Below are positions 8,335-16,807 of a DNA stretch of 64,000 nt, piece by piece; the stretch's first letter is position 1, and every line of letters starts with the position of its first letter. The stretch covers positions 1,674,001 through 1,738,000 of the forward strand of contig NZ_CBDDJA010000002.1 of assembly GCF_965229315.1 (NCBI RefSeq), read 5' to 3'. Source of the DNA: Pelomonas sp965229315. GTDB lineage: Bacteria; Pseudomonadota; Gammaproteobacteria; Burkholderiales; Burkholderiaceae_C. The notes beneath the pieces were generated by a model. It was not told the DNA's origin, did not search any database, and saw only the letters and a list, made by a program, of their open reading frames with translations. The position numbers and the translations under genes were made by a program.

Positions 8335-9510
8335 CTAAGCCTTGACCGGGTAGGCGCCCAGCATCTTGAAGAAGGCGCAGGACTCGCGCAGTTCTGCGAG
8401 TGCGGCCGCGACGTTCGGCTGGCTGGGGTGGCCGTCCAGGTCGATGTAGAAGTAGTAGTCCCACTGGCCGGTGCGGGCCGGGCGGGACTCCAGGCGGGTC
8501 ATGGACACGCCGTGCGTCTTCAGCGGCACGAGCAGGTCGTGCATGGCGCCGGGCCGGTTGGGCACGGAGACGACCAGGCTGGTGCAGTCGCGGCCGCTGG
8601 CCGGCGGCGTGGCCATGGTCTGTGGCAGGCAGATGACGGCGAAGCGCGTGCGGTTGTAGGCCTCGTCCTGGACGGCGTGGGCCGTGATGTGCAGGCCGAA
8701 CAGTGTCGATGCGCGCTCGCTGCCCAGTGCCGCCCAGGCCGGGTTGGTGGCGGCCAGGCGCGACCCCTCGGCATTGCTGGAGACGGCGCGGCGCTCGACG
8801 TCGGGCAGATGCTTGTTCAGCCAGTTCTGGCATTGGGCCAGCGCCTGCGGATGCGCCAGCACGGCCTCGATGCCGTGCAGTCCCTGGCCCCCAGGCGCCG
8901 GCGTACCGGTGCCGCCCCCCGAGGGGGCTGGGCCAGCTTGGGAGCGGCCCGGCACTGGCCCCGGCTCCTTGCGCATCAGGTTGTGACGGATCAGCAGCGA
9001 CACCTCGCCGACGACGTGGCAGGGCGTGTGCAGGAACAGGTCCAGCGAGCGCGTGACGACGCCCTCGGTCATGTTCTCCACGCCCACGACGCCGAACTGG
9101 GCGCTGCCGCTGGCGGTGGCGTGGAAGACCTCGTCGAAGTTGGCGCAGTAGGTCATGTCGGCCGCGCCGCCGAAGTACTCGAGGGCGGCCTGCTCGCAGA
9201 AGGTACCGACCGGGCCGAGCACGGCCACGCGCTGGGGTGACTCCAGCGCCAGGCAGGCGGACATGATCTCGCGCCAGATGGCCGCCACGTGCTCGCCTTT
9301 CAGCGGGCCGGGGTTGGCGGCGCGAATTTTCTCGATGACTTGTGCGACCCGGTCGGGGCGGAAAAAGGGCGTGCCTTCGGCGCGCTTGATCTCGCCGACC
9401 TGCTCGGCCACGTGCGCACGCTCGTTGAGCAGCGCCAGCAGCTGCTTGTCCAGCCCGTCGATCTGGTCGCGCAGCGCCAGCAGCGCCTGGGAGGCGACCG
9501 GATCAACCAT
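8335..9510 (-). CDS. pheA: Chorismate mutase / prephenate dehydratase (P-protein)
   Basis: A 391-residue bifunctional enzyme for phenylalanine synthesis. Residues 1 to about 90 are an AroQ chorismate mutase (LRDQIDGLDKQLLALLNERA); the prephenate dehydratase domain starts at AVLGPVGTFCEQAA and holds the NRTRFAVI motif; a C-terminal ACT domain carries LESRP, the phenylalanine-binding block. About 30 low-complexity residues (Gly/Pro/Ala-rich, roughly 180-212) interrupt the dehydratase domain after LLIRHNLMRK. They are encoded by a palindromic GC-rich repeat (see separate entry). The frame stays open through it. Confidence 0.95.
   Translation of the reverse strand: MVDPVASQALLALRDQIDGLDKQLLALLNERAHVAEQVGEIKRAEGTPFFRPDRVAQVIEKIRAANPGPLKGEHVAAIWREIMSACLALESPQRVAVLGPVGTFCEQAALEYFGGAADMTYCANFDEVFHATASGSAQFGVVGVENMTEGVVTRSLDLFLHTPCHVVGEVSLLIRHNLMRKEPGPVPGRSQAGPAPSGGGTGTPAPGGQGLHGIEAVLAHPQALAQCQNWLNKHLPDVERRAVSSNAEGSRLAATNPAWAALGSERASTLFGLHITAHAVQDEAYNRTRFAVICLPQTMATPPASGRDCTSLVVSVPNRPGAMHDLLVPLKTHGVSMTRLESRPARTGQWDYYFYIDLDGHPSQPNVAAALAELRESCAFFKMLGAYPVKA
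8890..8966. repeat. REP-like palindromic element inside pheA
   Basis: A GC-rich imperfect palindrome with core CCCCCCGAGGGGGC (8915-8929) flanked by CCGGTGCC on one side and GGCACTGG on the other. It is read in frame as a Gly/Pro/Ala-rich insert in the prephenate dehydratase domain. The form resembles intergenic REP-like hairpins common in Burkholderiales genomes (recalled, not searched). No second full copy is visible here. Confidence 0.55.
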
Positions 9511-10603
9511 GACGGGCCTCGAAATCCTGCATGAACGACACCAGCGCCTGCGCGCCTTCGAGCGGCATCGCGTTGTAGAGGGAGGCGCGCATGCCGCCCA
9601 CCGACTTGTGCCCCTTGAGCTGCAGCAGCCCGGCGGCCTTCGCGTCGGCGAGGAAGCGGTCGTTGAGCGATTCGTCCTTCAGGAAGAAGGGCACGTTCAT
9701 GCGCGAACGGCAACTGACGTCCACGCGGTTCTCGTACAGGGCGGACGAATCCAGCGCGGCGTAGAGCAGGGCGGCCTTGTCGATGTTGCGCTGCTCGATG
9801 GCCGCGAGGCCGCGCTTGCCCGCGTACTCGAAGCCCTTGAGCCACTGGAACACGAGGCCGGCGACATAGATCGCGAAGGTGGGCGGCGTGTTGTACATGG
9901 ACTGCGCCGCGGCCACGGTGGCGTAGTTGAAGGCGGAGGGGCAGATGTCGAGCGCGTGGCCCAGCAGGTCGTCGCGCACGAACACCAGCGTGAGGCCAGC
10001 CGGGCCGATGTTCTTCTGCGCGCCGCCGAACGCCAGGCCGACACGCCGCCAGTCGATGGGTCGCGACAGCAGATGAGACGAGCAGTCGATCACCAGCGGC
10101 GCGTCGCTGCCCAGCGCGGCCAGGTCGGGCAACTCGTGGAACTCGACGCCGTCGATGGTCTCGTTGGTGCAGACGTGGACGTAGGCTGCATCGCCGCGCA
10201 GCTGCCAGCCCGGCGGGATGGCGCGACCGTTGCCTTCGGCGGCGATCTGCACGTCCGCATACCGGCGCGCCTCGGCCGCGCTCTTGCGTGACCAGGAACC
10301 GGTCACGACGACATCGACCTTGCCGCCGCGGCTCAGGTTCAGCGGCAGAAAAGCGTTCTCGCCCAGGCCGCCGCCCTGCATGAACAGGATGTGGAAGTTG
10401 GTCGGTACCGCGAGCAGTTCGCGGAGATCGGCCTCGGCCCGTTCGTAGATGGAGATGAATTCCCTGCCGCGGTGGCTCATCTCCATGACGCTCATGCCGC
10501 TGCCCTGCCAGTCCAGCATCTCGGCCGCCACCTGGCGCAACACGGGTTCGGGCAGTGTGGCGGGGCCGGCGGAGAAGTTGAACGGGCGGGGATCGGTCAT
10601 CAA
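9503..10603 (-). CDS. serC: Phosphoserine aminotransferase
   Basis: A 366-residue PLP enzyme converting 3-phosphohydroxypyruvate to phosphoserine, and also needed for PLP synthesis. The N-terminal FNFSAGPATLPEPVL and the PLP lysine in FGGAQKNIGPAG are diagnostic; SHRGREF lies near residue 45. Two ATG codons in a row open the gene. It overlaps pheA by 8 bases, giving the common serC-pheA-tyrA-aroA order. Confidence 0.96.
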   Translation of the reverse strand: MMTDPRPFNFSAGPATLPEPVLRQVAAEMLDWQGSGMSVMEMSHRGREFISIYERAEADLRELLAVPTNFHILFMQGGGLGENAFLPLNLSRGGKVDVVVTGSWSRKSAAEARRYADVQIAAEGNGRAIPPGWQLRGDAAYVHVCTNETIDGVEFHELPDLAALGSDAPLVIDCSSHLLSRPIDWRRVGLAFGGAQKNIGPAGLTLVFVRDDLLGHALDICPSAFNYATVAAAQSMYNTPPTFAIYVAGLVFQWLKGFEYAGKRGLAAIEQRNIDKAALLYAALDSSALYENRVDVSCRSRMNVPFFLKDESLNDRFLADAKAAGLLQLKGHKSVGGMRASLYNAMPLEGAQALVSFMQDFEARHG

Positions 10604-10606
10604 GGG

Positions 10607-11209
10607 TCAGGGCTGCTTCTTGGGCGCGGGTGCGGAACCAGCCGGCTTGGCTGCGGCCGCCGGCGCGGTGCCAGGGACCGGCAGGCCCAGTTGCTTGGCC
10701 AGGTTGGCCTGCAGCGTCTTGAGGCGGCCCTCCAGCGTCGGAGCGGCTTCGGCCATCACCTTTTGAGCGATGGCCTTTTGCAGCTCGACGCTGGCCATGC
10801 CGAACTTCTGGCTGACGGGCGATTCTGCCCAGGCCAGGACCTGCTTCAGTTCGTCCTCGTTGAAGCGTTCATCCAGCAGCGCCGAAGCCGTGCCGGGCAC
10901 CGCCTTGGAAATCTTGTCCTTCAGGTAGGGCACGTTCTCCTCGACGAACTTCTTCACGTCGGCTTCCATGGCCTTGGCCGTGGCTTCGCGCTTTTCGGCG
11001 GGCACCTGCTGCAGTGCGGCGCGTCCGGCCTGCATCAACTGGCCCAGCGGTGCCTGCACGATGTTGGCGGACAGGCCTTCGGCCAGACCTTGCTGTTGCA
11101 GCGCGACGATCTTGTCGATCAGCGCCTTCTTGGCAGGCGACGGCTGCGCCATCGAGGTGCCAGCGGCCAGGGCCAGGGCGAGGGCCAGGCCCAGCTTGCG
11201 AGAGGTCAT
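10607..11209 (-). CDS. DUF2059 periplasmic protein
   Basis: A 200-residue protein with a signal peptide (TSRKLGLALALALAAGTSMAQ) and a helical DUF2059-type domain. The tail (from about residue 170) is Ala/Pro/Lys-rich. The ATG at 11209 is 2 bases after the gyrA stop; longer frames lie inside gyrA. Its place between gyrA and serC is seen in related genomes. The function of the family is unknown. Confidence 0.75.
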   Translation of the reverse strand: MTSRKLGLALALALAAGTSMAQPSPAKKALIDKIVALQQQGLAEGLSANIVQAPLGQLMQAGRAALQQVPAEKREATAKAMEADVKKFVEENVPYLKDKISKAVPGTASALLDERFNEDELKQVLAWAESPVSQKFGMASVELQKAIAQKVMAEAAPTLEGRLKTLQANLAKQLGLPVPGTAPAAAAKPAGSAPAPKKQP

Positions 11210-11210
11210 G

Positions 11211-13865
11211 TCAGTCCTTGGGGGCTTCAGGGTTGTCGGCGGCGTCGCCGGGTTCGGCGGCGCTGTCGGTTTCGTGGGCTTCATTGGCATCGTTCTCGAC
11301 GATGCGTTGCAGGCCCGACAGCTTGCTGCCATCGTCCAGCGCGATCAGTGTGACACCCTGCGTCGCACGGCCGAGTTCGCGGATCTCGCTGACGCGGGTG
11401 CGCACGAGCACGCCCTTGTCGGTGATCAGCATGATTTCGTCTTCCGGGCGCACCAGCGTGGCGGCCACGACGCGGCCGTTGCGCTCGCTCTGCTGGATGG
11501 CGATCATGCCCTTGGTGCCGCGGCCGTGGCGCGTGTACTCGACGATGCTGGTGCGCTTGCCGTAGCCGTTCTCGGTGGCAGTCAGCACGCTCTGCGTCTC
11601 GTCCTCGGCCACCAGCATGGCGATCAGGCGCTGGTCGGGTTCGAGCATCATGCCGCGCACGCCGCGGGCGGTGCGGCCCATCGGGCGTACGTCGTCCTCG
11701 TCGAAGCGCACGGCCTTGCCGCCGTCGCTGAACAGCATGACGTCGTGGCGGCCATCCGTCAGCGCGGCACCGATCAGGTGGTCGCCTTCGTCCAGGTCGA
11801 CGGAAATGATGCCGGCCTTGCGCGGGTTGCTGAAGTCCTTCAGCGAGGTCTTCTTCACCGTGCCCATGGCGGTCGCCATGAAGATGAAGTGATCTTCGGG
11901 GAAGCTGCGGAACTCGCCGGTCAGCGCCAGCACAACGGTGATCTTCTCGCCGGCCTGCAGCGGGAACATGTTGACGATGGGCTTGCCGCGCGAGTTGCGC
12001 GAGCCCTGCGGCACCTCCCACACCTTGAGCCAGTAGACGCGGCCGCGGTCTGAGAAGCACAGCAGCCAGTCATGCGTGTTGGCGATGAAGAGCTGGTCGA
12101 CCCAATCGTCGTCCTTGGTCTGCGTGGCCTGCTTGCCGCGGCCGCCGCGTTTTTGCGCGCGGTATTCGCTCAGCGCCTGGCTCTTGATGTAGCCGGTGTG
12201 CGAGAGCGTGACGACCATGTCGGTCGGCGTGATCAGGTCCTCGGTGCCGAGTTCCTGCGCGTTGTGCTCGATGACGCTGCGGCGCGCGCCGAGCTTGGTC
12301 TGGCCGAACTCGGTCTTCAATTGCGTCAGCTCGTCGCTGATGATGCTGGTCACGCGGGCCGGCGTGGCCAGGATGTCCAGCAGGTCGGCGATCTGCGACA
12401 TCACCTCCTTGTACTCGCCGACGATCTTGTCCTGCTCCAGCCCGGTCAGGCGTTGCAGGCGCATCTGCAGGATCTCGCTGGCCTGCGAGTCGGACAGGCG
12501 ATACAGGCCGTCCGCCTGCATGCCGTACTCGGGTTCCAGGCCTTCCGGCCGGAAGGCGCTGCGGCCGCCGGGCGTCTGGCCTTCGGCGCGGGTCAGCATC
12601 TCCCGCACCAGCGACGAGTCCCAGCTCTTGGCCATCAGCGCCGCCTTGGCGACCGGCGGCGTGGGCGAGGTCTTGATGGTCTCGATGAACTCGTCGATGT
12701 TGGCCAGCGCCACGGCCAAGCCTTCCAGCACATGGCCGCGCTCGCGCGCCTTGCGCAACTCGAAGATCGTGCGGCGGGTCACCACCTCGCGGCGGTGCTC
12801 CAGGAACACGATGACCATGTCGCGCAGATTGCACAGCTTGGGCTGGCCGTCCACGAGCGCGACCATGTTCATGCCGAAGCTGTCCTGCAACTGGGTCTGC
12901 TTGTACAGGTTGTTCAGCACCACCTCGGGCACTTCACCGCGCTTGAGCTCGATGACCACCCGCATGCCCGACTTGTCGGACTCGTCCTGGATGTGGCTGA
13001 TGCCCTCGATCTTCTTCTCGTGCACCAGCTCGGCGATGCGTTCGAGCAGCGTCTTCTTGTTGACCTGGTAGGGGATCTCGTCAACGATGATCGACTGGCG
13101 CGAGCCCTTGTCGATGTCCTCGAAATGCACCTTGGCGCGCATGACGACACGGCCGCGGCCGGTGCGATAGCCGTCGCGAACGCCCGCCAAGCCATAGATG
13201 ATGCCGGCGGTCGGGAAGTCCGGCGCCGGGATGATTTCCATCAGCTCGTCGACCGTGCACGCCGGGTTCTTCAGCGCGAACAGGCAGGCGTCGACGACCT
13301 CGTTGAGGTTGTGCGGCGGGATGTTCGTGGCCATGCCGACGGCAATGCCCGACGAGCCGTTCACCAGCAACTGCGGCAGCCGGGTCGGCAGCACCAACGG
13401 TTCCTTGTGGCTGCCGTCGTAGTTGGGTCCGAAATCGACGGTTTCCTTGTCGATGTCGGCCAGCATCTCGTGGGCGATCTTGTCGAGGCGAATCTCGGTG
13501 TAGCGCATCGCCGCGGCGTTGTCGCCGTCGATCGAGCCGAAGTTGCCTTGCCCATCGATCAACATGTGGCGCAGGCTGAACGGCTGCGCCATGCGCACGA
13601 TGGTGTCGTAGATGGCCGAGTCGCCGTGCGGGTGGTACTTACCCATGGTCTCACCCACCGCCTGCGCCGACTTGCGGTACTTGGCGTTGTAGGTGTTGCC
13701 CATCTCGTTCATCGCGTACAGCACGCGGCGATGCACGGGCTTCAGGCCGTCCCGCGCATCGGGCAGGGCCCGTCCGACGATCACGCTCATCGCGTAGTCG
13801 AGGTAGGAGCGGCGCATCTCCTCCTCAAGGCTGATCGGCAGGGTTTCCTTGGCGAACTGAGTCAT
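11211..13865 (-). CDS. gyrA: DNA gyrase subunit A
   Basis: An 884-residue type II topoisomerase subunit. The catalytic tyrosine is in AAMRYTEIRL; the quinolone-resistance region reads HPHGDSAIYDT, so the positions equivalent to E. coli Ser83 and Asp87 are wild type. The C-terminal beta-pinwheel holds a GyrA-box-like stretch (QKRGGRGK). It works with GyrB to introduce negative supercoils. The gene heads the long minus-strand run and is divergent from the OmpA-family gene. Confidence 0.97.
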   Translation of the reverse strand: MTQFAKETLPISLEEEMRRSYLDYAMSVIVGRALPDARDGLKPVHRRVLYAMNEMGNTYNAKYRKSAQAVGETMGKYHPHGDSAIYDTIVRMAQPFSLRHMLIDGQGNFGSIDGDNAAAMRYTEIRLDKIAHEMLADIDKETVDFGPNYDGSHKEPLVLPTRLPQLLVNGSSGIAVGMATNIPPHNLNEVVDACLFALKNPACTVDELMEIIPAPDFPTAGIIYGLAGVRDGYRTGRGRVVMRAKVHFEDIDKGSRQSIIVDEIPYQVNKKTLLERIAELVHEKKIEGISHIQDESDKSGMRVVIELKRGEVPEVVLNNLYKQTQLQDSFGMNMVALVDGQPKLCNLRDMVIVFLEHRREVVTRRTIFELRKARERGHVLEGLAVALANIDEFIETIKTSPTPPVAKAALMAKSWDSSLVREMLTRAEGQTPGGRSAFRPEGLEPEYGMQADGLYRLSDSQASEILQMRLQRLTGLEQDKIVGEYKEVMSQIADLLDILATPARVTSIISDELTQLKTEFGQTKLGARRSVIEHNAQELGTEDLITPTDMVVTLSHTGYIKSQALSEYRAQKRGGRGKQATQTKDDDWVDQLFIANTHDWLLCFSDRGRVYWLKVWEVPQGSRNSRGKPIVNMFPLQAGEKITVVLALTGEFRSFPEDHFIFMATAMGTVKKTSLKDFSNPRKAGIISVDLDEGDHLIGAALTDGRHDVMLFSDGGKAVRFDEDDVRPMGRTARGVRGMMLEPDQRLIAMLVAEDETQSVLTATENGYGKRTSIVEYTRHGRGTKGMIAIQQSERNGRVVAATLVRPEDEIMLITDKGVLVRTRVSEIRELGRATQGVTLIALDDGSKLSGLQRIVENDANEAHETDSAAEPGDAADNPEAPKD

Positions 13866-14132
13866 GCAGGTTTGATCTCGCGTGCGCTACACGTGCGCGG
13901 CGTCGTCAGGATGTAGGTGAAAGGCGCAAATTCTAAGCGGCGCGCCCCATGTAGCAGCAGCGCAACATCGTCACCATGCCTACGAACGTAGGCCGCCACA
14001 ATGCATCTGTCTCGGTGCCCCCATGGCACAATCGTCGAGTCCCTAGGAGAAACCCTAAAGTCTCTCCTAAGGTTTAGAGGTACGAGCACTGACTCTCGCA
14101 GGGCAACTGCGGCATTCCTTGAGAGGAGAATC

Positions 14133-14789
14133 ATGAAGAAACTGAATCGCGTGGCGTCGCTGTTTGCGGTAGCCGCGGTCGCTGTTGCTGCGTCCGGCGC
14201 ATCGGCACAGACCATCGACAACTGGCGCGCCACCGACGGCACGGTCTGGAAGAACGGCACCAACGAATACTGCTGGCGCGACAACTTCTGGACCCCGGCC
14301 ACTGCTGCCAAGGGTTGCGACGGCGAAATCAAGCCGGCACCCAAGGTCGAGCCGCCGGCACCGGTCGCTCCGCCGCCCCCGGCGCCCGCTCCGGAAGCAC
14401 CGAAGCCCGTGCCCCCGCCGCCCGCTCCGGTCAGCGAAAAGGTCACCTTCGCCGCTGATGCCTTCTTCGACTTCGACAAGTCGACGCTCAAGCCCGAAGC
14501 CACGGCCAAGCTGGACGACCTGGTCAGCAAGACCAAGGGCATCAATCTGGAAGTCATCATCGCCGTCGGCCATACCGACTCGGTCGGTAGCGATGCTTAC
14601 AACCAGAAGCTGTCCGTGCGCCGCTCGGAAGCCGTCAAGGCCTACTTGGTGAGCAAGGGCGTCGAGCCGAACCGCGTCTACACCGAAGGCAAGGGCGAAA
14701 AGCAGCCTGTCGCCGACAACAAGACCGCCGAAGGCCGCGCCAAGAACCGCCGCACCGAGATCGAAGTCGTCGGTACGCGCAACAAGTAA
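14133..14789 (+). CDS. OmpA-family outer membrane protein
   Basis: A 218-residue protein: signal peptide ending at ASAQ, a short N-terminal segment with two cysteines (YCWRDNFW and GCDGE), a Pro/Ala linker (residues about 66-103) and an OmpA-like peptidoglycan-binding domain with FFDFDKSTLKPEA and GHTDSVGSDAYNQKLSVRR. It tethers the outer membrane to peptidoglycan. There is no full eight-strand barrel. The ATG is preceded by GAGAGGAGA. The gene lies between gyrA (divergent) and ubiG; a terminator follows. Confidence 0.93.
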   Translation: MKKLNRVASLFAVAAVAVAASGASAQTIDNWRATDGTVWKNGTNEYCWRDNFWTPATAAKGCDGEIKPAPKVEPPAPVAPPPPAPAPEAPKPVPPPPAPVSEKVTFAADAFFDFDKSTLKPEATAKLDDLVSKTKGINLEVIIAVGHTDSVGSDAYNQKLSVRRSEAVKAYLVSKGVEPNRVYTEGKGEKQPVADNKTAEGRAKNRRTEIEVVGTRNK

Positions 14790-14793
14790 GGTC

Positions 14794-14860
14794 CAGGCGC
14801 CTTCGGGCGCCCTGTGAAGCCTTCAAGCCCCGCACGGTCCGCCCGTCGGGGCTTTTCCTT
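14794..14860 (+). terminator. Terminator after the OmpA-family gene
   Basis: Two hairpins lie in the spacer. GGCGCC-TTCG-GGCGCC (14796-14811) has a stable tetraloop but no T-run. AAGCCCCG (14825-14832) pairs with CGGGGCTT (14847-14854) and is followed by TTCCTTTT, a plausible intrinsic terminator. ubiG starts 14 bases later. Confidence 0.65.
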
Positions 14861-14873
14861 TTCTGCATCCGTC

Positions 14874-15575
14874 ATGATCAACGCCGACCCTCAAGAACTC
14901 GCCAAGTTCGGCGAGCTGGCCCACAGGTGGTGGGACCCCGAGAGCGACTTCAAGCCGCTGCACGAGATCAACCCCTTGCGCCTGGGCTGGATCCAGAGCC
15001 TTTGCCCGCTCGCAGGCAAGTGCGTGCTGGACGTGGGTTGCGGCGGGGGCATTCTCAGTGATTCCATGGCGCGCGCGGGCGCCCAGGTGCTGGGCATCGA
15101 TTTGTCGACCAAGCCGTTGCGTGTGGCCGAACTGCACGCGATGGAGGCCGGCACCCCAGGTGTGGAATACCGCGAGATCGCCGTCGAGGCGCTGGCGGCC
15201 GAGCAGCCCGCCGGCTTCGATGCCGTTACCTGCATGGAAATGCTGGAGCACGTGCCCGATCCGGCCTCCGTCGTCCATGCCCTGGCCACGCTGGTCAAGC
15301 CGGGCGGCTGGGTGTTCCTGTCGACGCTGAACCGCAACGCCAAGGCCTTCGTGCTGGCCATCGTCGGTGCCGAATATGTGCTGAACATGCTGCCCAAGGG
15401 CACGCACGAGTACGCGCGTTTCCTGAAGCCTTCCGAATTGGCGCAGTTCTGCCGCGACGCCGGGTTGGAGCTGCAGGCCAGTCGTGGCCTGACCTACAAC
15501 CCGCTGACGCAGCGTTACACGCTGGGCAGTGACACCGACGTGAACTACCTGCTGGCTTGCCGTCGCCCGTTGTGA
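14874..15575 (+). CDS. ubiG: Ubiquinone O-methyltransferase UbiG
   Basis: A 233-residue class I SAM methyltransferase performing both O-methylations in ubiquinone synthesis. It begins MINADPQELAKFGELAHRWW, typical of UbiG, has the SAM loop VLDVGCGGGILS and the CMEMLEHVPDP block. A frame extension to 14814 would cover the terminator, so the ATG at 14874 is preferred. The gph start overlaps its stop, suggesting a ubiG-gph operon. Confidence 0.95.
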   Translation: MINADPQELAKFGELAHRWWDPESDFKPLHEINPLRLGWIQSLCPLAGKCVLDVGCGGGILSDSMARAGAQVLGIDLSTKPLRVAELHAMEAGTPGVEYREIAVEALAAEQPAGFDAVTCMEMLEHVPDPASVVHALATLVKPGGWVFLSTLNRNAKAFVLAIVGAEYVLNMLPKGTHEYARFLKPSELAQFCRDAGLELQASRGLTYNPLTQRYTLGSDTDVNYLLACRRPL

Positions 15576-16249
15576 AGCCGCTGGTGCCGCGCTGGTCGCA
15601 TCTGCGGGCCGTGCTGTTCGACCTGGACGGCACGCTGATCGACAGCGCCGGGGATCTGGCCCGCGCGGCCAACGCGATGCGTCGGGATCGCGGGCTGCAT
15701 GCGCTGCCCCTGGCGCAGTACCGTCCGCATGGCGGATCGGGCGCGCGCGGCATGCTGGCGCAGGCGTTCGGCGTCGCGCCGGGCGACCCGGCATACGACG
15801 GGCTCAAGCGCGAGTTCCTGGATCGCTACGAAACGCTGATGTTCGACAGCACCTCGCCTTTCGCCGGCGTCCAGGCAGAACTGGCCGGCTTGGCGCAGGC
15901 GGGGCTCGCCTGGGGCATCGTCACGAACAAGGCCGAACGATTCGCGCTGCCGCTGGTGGCCGCACTTCGGCTCGACGCTGCAGTGGTTGTGGGCGGAGAC
16001 AGCACCGCTCACACCAAGCCGCATCCCGCGCCATTGCTCGAAGCGGCGCGCCGCCTGGGCTTCACGCCGCAAACCTGTCTCTATGTCGGCGACGATGAGC
16101 GGGACATCGTTGCCGGCCGGGCCGCAGGCATGTCCACCGCGGTGGCGGCCTGGGGATACCTGGGGCAAGACGCCGAATTTGCGCACTGGCAGGCTGATCT
16201 CGAACTGGGCAGCCCCGGTGAACTCTTGAAATCCCTGGGCTTGGCCTAA
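15572..16249 (+). CDS. gph: Phosphoglycolate phosphatase (HAD family)
   Basis: About 225 residues of a HAD phosphatase that dephosphorylates 2-phosphoglycolate. HAD motif I is LFDLDGTLIDSA, motif II lies in GIVTNKAE, the lysine in THTKPHP-like AHTKPHP, and motif IV is YVGDDERDI. The start is uncertain: a GTG at 15572 overlaps the ubiG TGA, and an ATG at 15557 lies inside ubiG. It follows ubiG as in many proteobacteria. Its 3' end contains the likely ssrA promoter. Confidence 0.9.
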   Translation: MKPLVPRWSHLRAVLFDLDGTLIDSAGDLARAANAMRRDRGLHALPLAQYRPHGGSGARGMLAQAFGVAPGDPAYDGLKREFLDRYETLMFDSTSPFAGVQAELAGLAQAGLAWGIVTNKAERFALPLVAALRLDAAVVVGGDSTAHTKPHPAPLLEAARRLGFTPQTCLYVGDDERDIVAGRAAGMSTAVAAWGYLGQDAEFAHWQADLELGSPGELLKSLGLA

Positions 16250-16253
16250 GATA
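16226..16253 (+). promoter_or_regulatory. Likely ssrA promoter
   Basis: TTGAAA (16226-16231) and TAAGAT or AAGATA (16247-16253), 15-16 bases apart, lie at the 3' end of gph. Transcription would begin about 10 bases later, at the GGGGCC that opens mature tmRNA. Confidence 0.45.
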
Positions 16254-16262
16254 GCGTTCTCT

Positions 16263-16635
16263 GGGGCCGACTTGGTTTCGACGTGGGTGCGGATCCGGAG
16301 TAGGGCATGCCGAGCACCAGTTCGCTCGTAAAACCACTGGAAACAAAGTAACTGCAAACGACTCTACGTTCGCACTCGCCGCTTAATTGCGGATGAGCTT
16401 CTCAACGGCAGGCCGATGGGCCGGGCTGAGTTCCGCAAGGAGCAAGGCTGAGAAGTCACTCACATCGGCTGGTCATTTGCTGGGTCACTCAGCAAGTGGC
16501 GAGATCAAGTGACTGGCGGGAAAGCTAGCGTGCCACTGCGCGAGTTGACCGTGAGATTCAAATCAGCCGGCTAAGCATGTAGATCTGCCCGGTGATGGCT
16601 TGCGGACGGGGGTTCAATTCCCCCCGGCTCCACCA
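16263..16635 (+). ncRNA. ssrA: Transfer-messenger RNA (tmRNA)
   Basis: The 5' end GGGGCCGACTTGGTTTCGACG and the 3' end GGTTCAATTCCCCCCGGCTCCACCA form the tRNA-like acceptor and T arm. The tag reading frame (16354-16386) is GCA AAC GAC ... GCT TAA and encodes ANDSTFALAA, marking stalled-ribosome products for proteolysis. Length (373 nt) fits a one-piece tmRNA. The integrase gene of the island begins 170 bases downstream; tmRNA 3' ends are classic integration sites. Confidence 0.97.
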
Positions 16636-16640
16636 TCTCA
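16622..16640 (+). other. attL candidate at the ssrA 3' end
   Basis: The tmRNA 3' end and first flanking bases read CCCCGGCTCCACCATCTCA. A degenerate copy, CCCCGGC plus CCATCTCA with TCCA missing, occurs at 50310-50324. The pair is proposed as the island's attachment sites. The match is short and imperfect. Confidence 0.45.
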
Positions 16641-16666
16641 GAGTTCAGTGAAGTCCGCTGAAATGC

Positions 16667-16704
16667 AAAAGGCCCAAGTCCACCAAGGACTTGGGCCTTT
16701 TTTC
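16667..16704 (+). terminator. Terminator behind ssrA
   Basis: GGCCCAAGTCC (16671-16681) pairs perfectly with GGACTTGGGCC (16687-16697) over a 5-base loop, flanked by AAAA and a run of six T. It can terminate in either direction. It lies on the island side of the proposed attL. Confidence 0.85.
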
Positions 16705-16735
16705 TTGTCCATTGCGGTCCGCTGAGGTCCGGGGA

Positions 16736-16807
16736 GTTCCTGCGTGGCTTGCAGGAACCGGCGCAGGAACCGCAGAATCCTCCTCAATCCACAAGGAGAG
16801 TTCCTGC
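16736..16807. promoter_or_regulatory. Four 8-bp repeats in front of the integrase gene
   Basis: GTTCCTGC occurs at 16736-16743 and 16800-16807, and its complement GCAGGAAC at 16751-16758 and 16763-16770. A separate direct repeat GTCCGCTGA is at 16653-16661 and 16717-16725. Short repeats between attL and int are typical arm-type sites for tyrosine recombinases or their excisionase; that role is inferred. Confidence 0.4.

Noticed and set aside
12072..13916. Long plus-strand open frame opposite gyrA
   Set aside because: Antisense shadow of gyrA caused by high GC.
13862..14560. Minus-strand frame opposite the OmpA-family gene
   Set aside because: The plus-strand product has signal peptide, linker and OmpA domain; the minus frame is its shadow.
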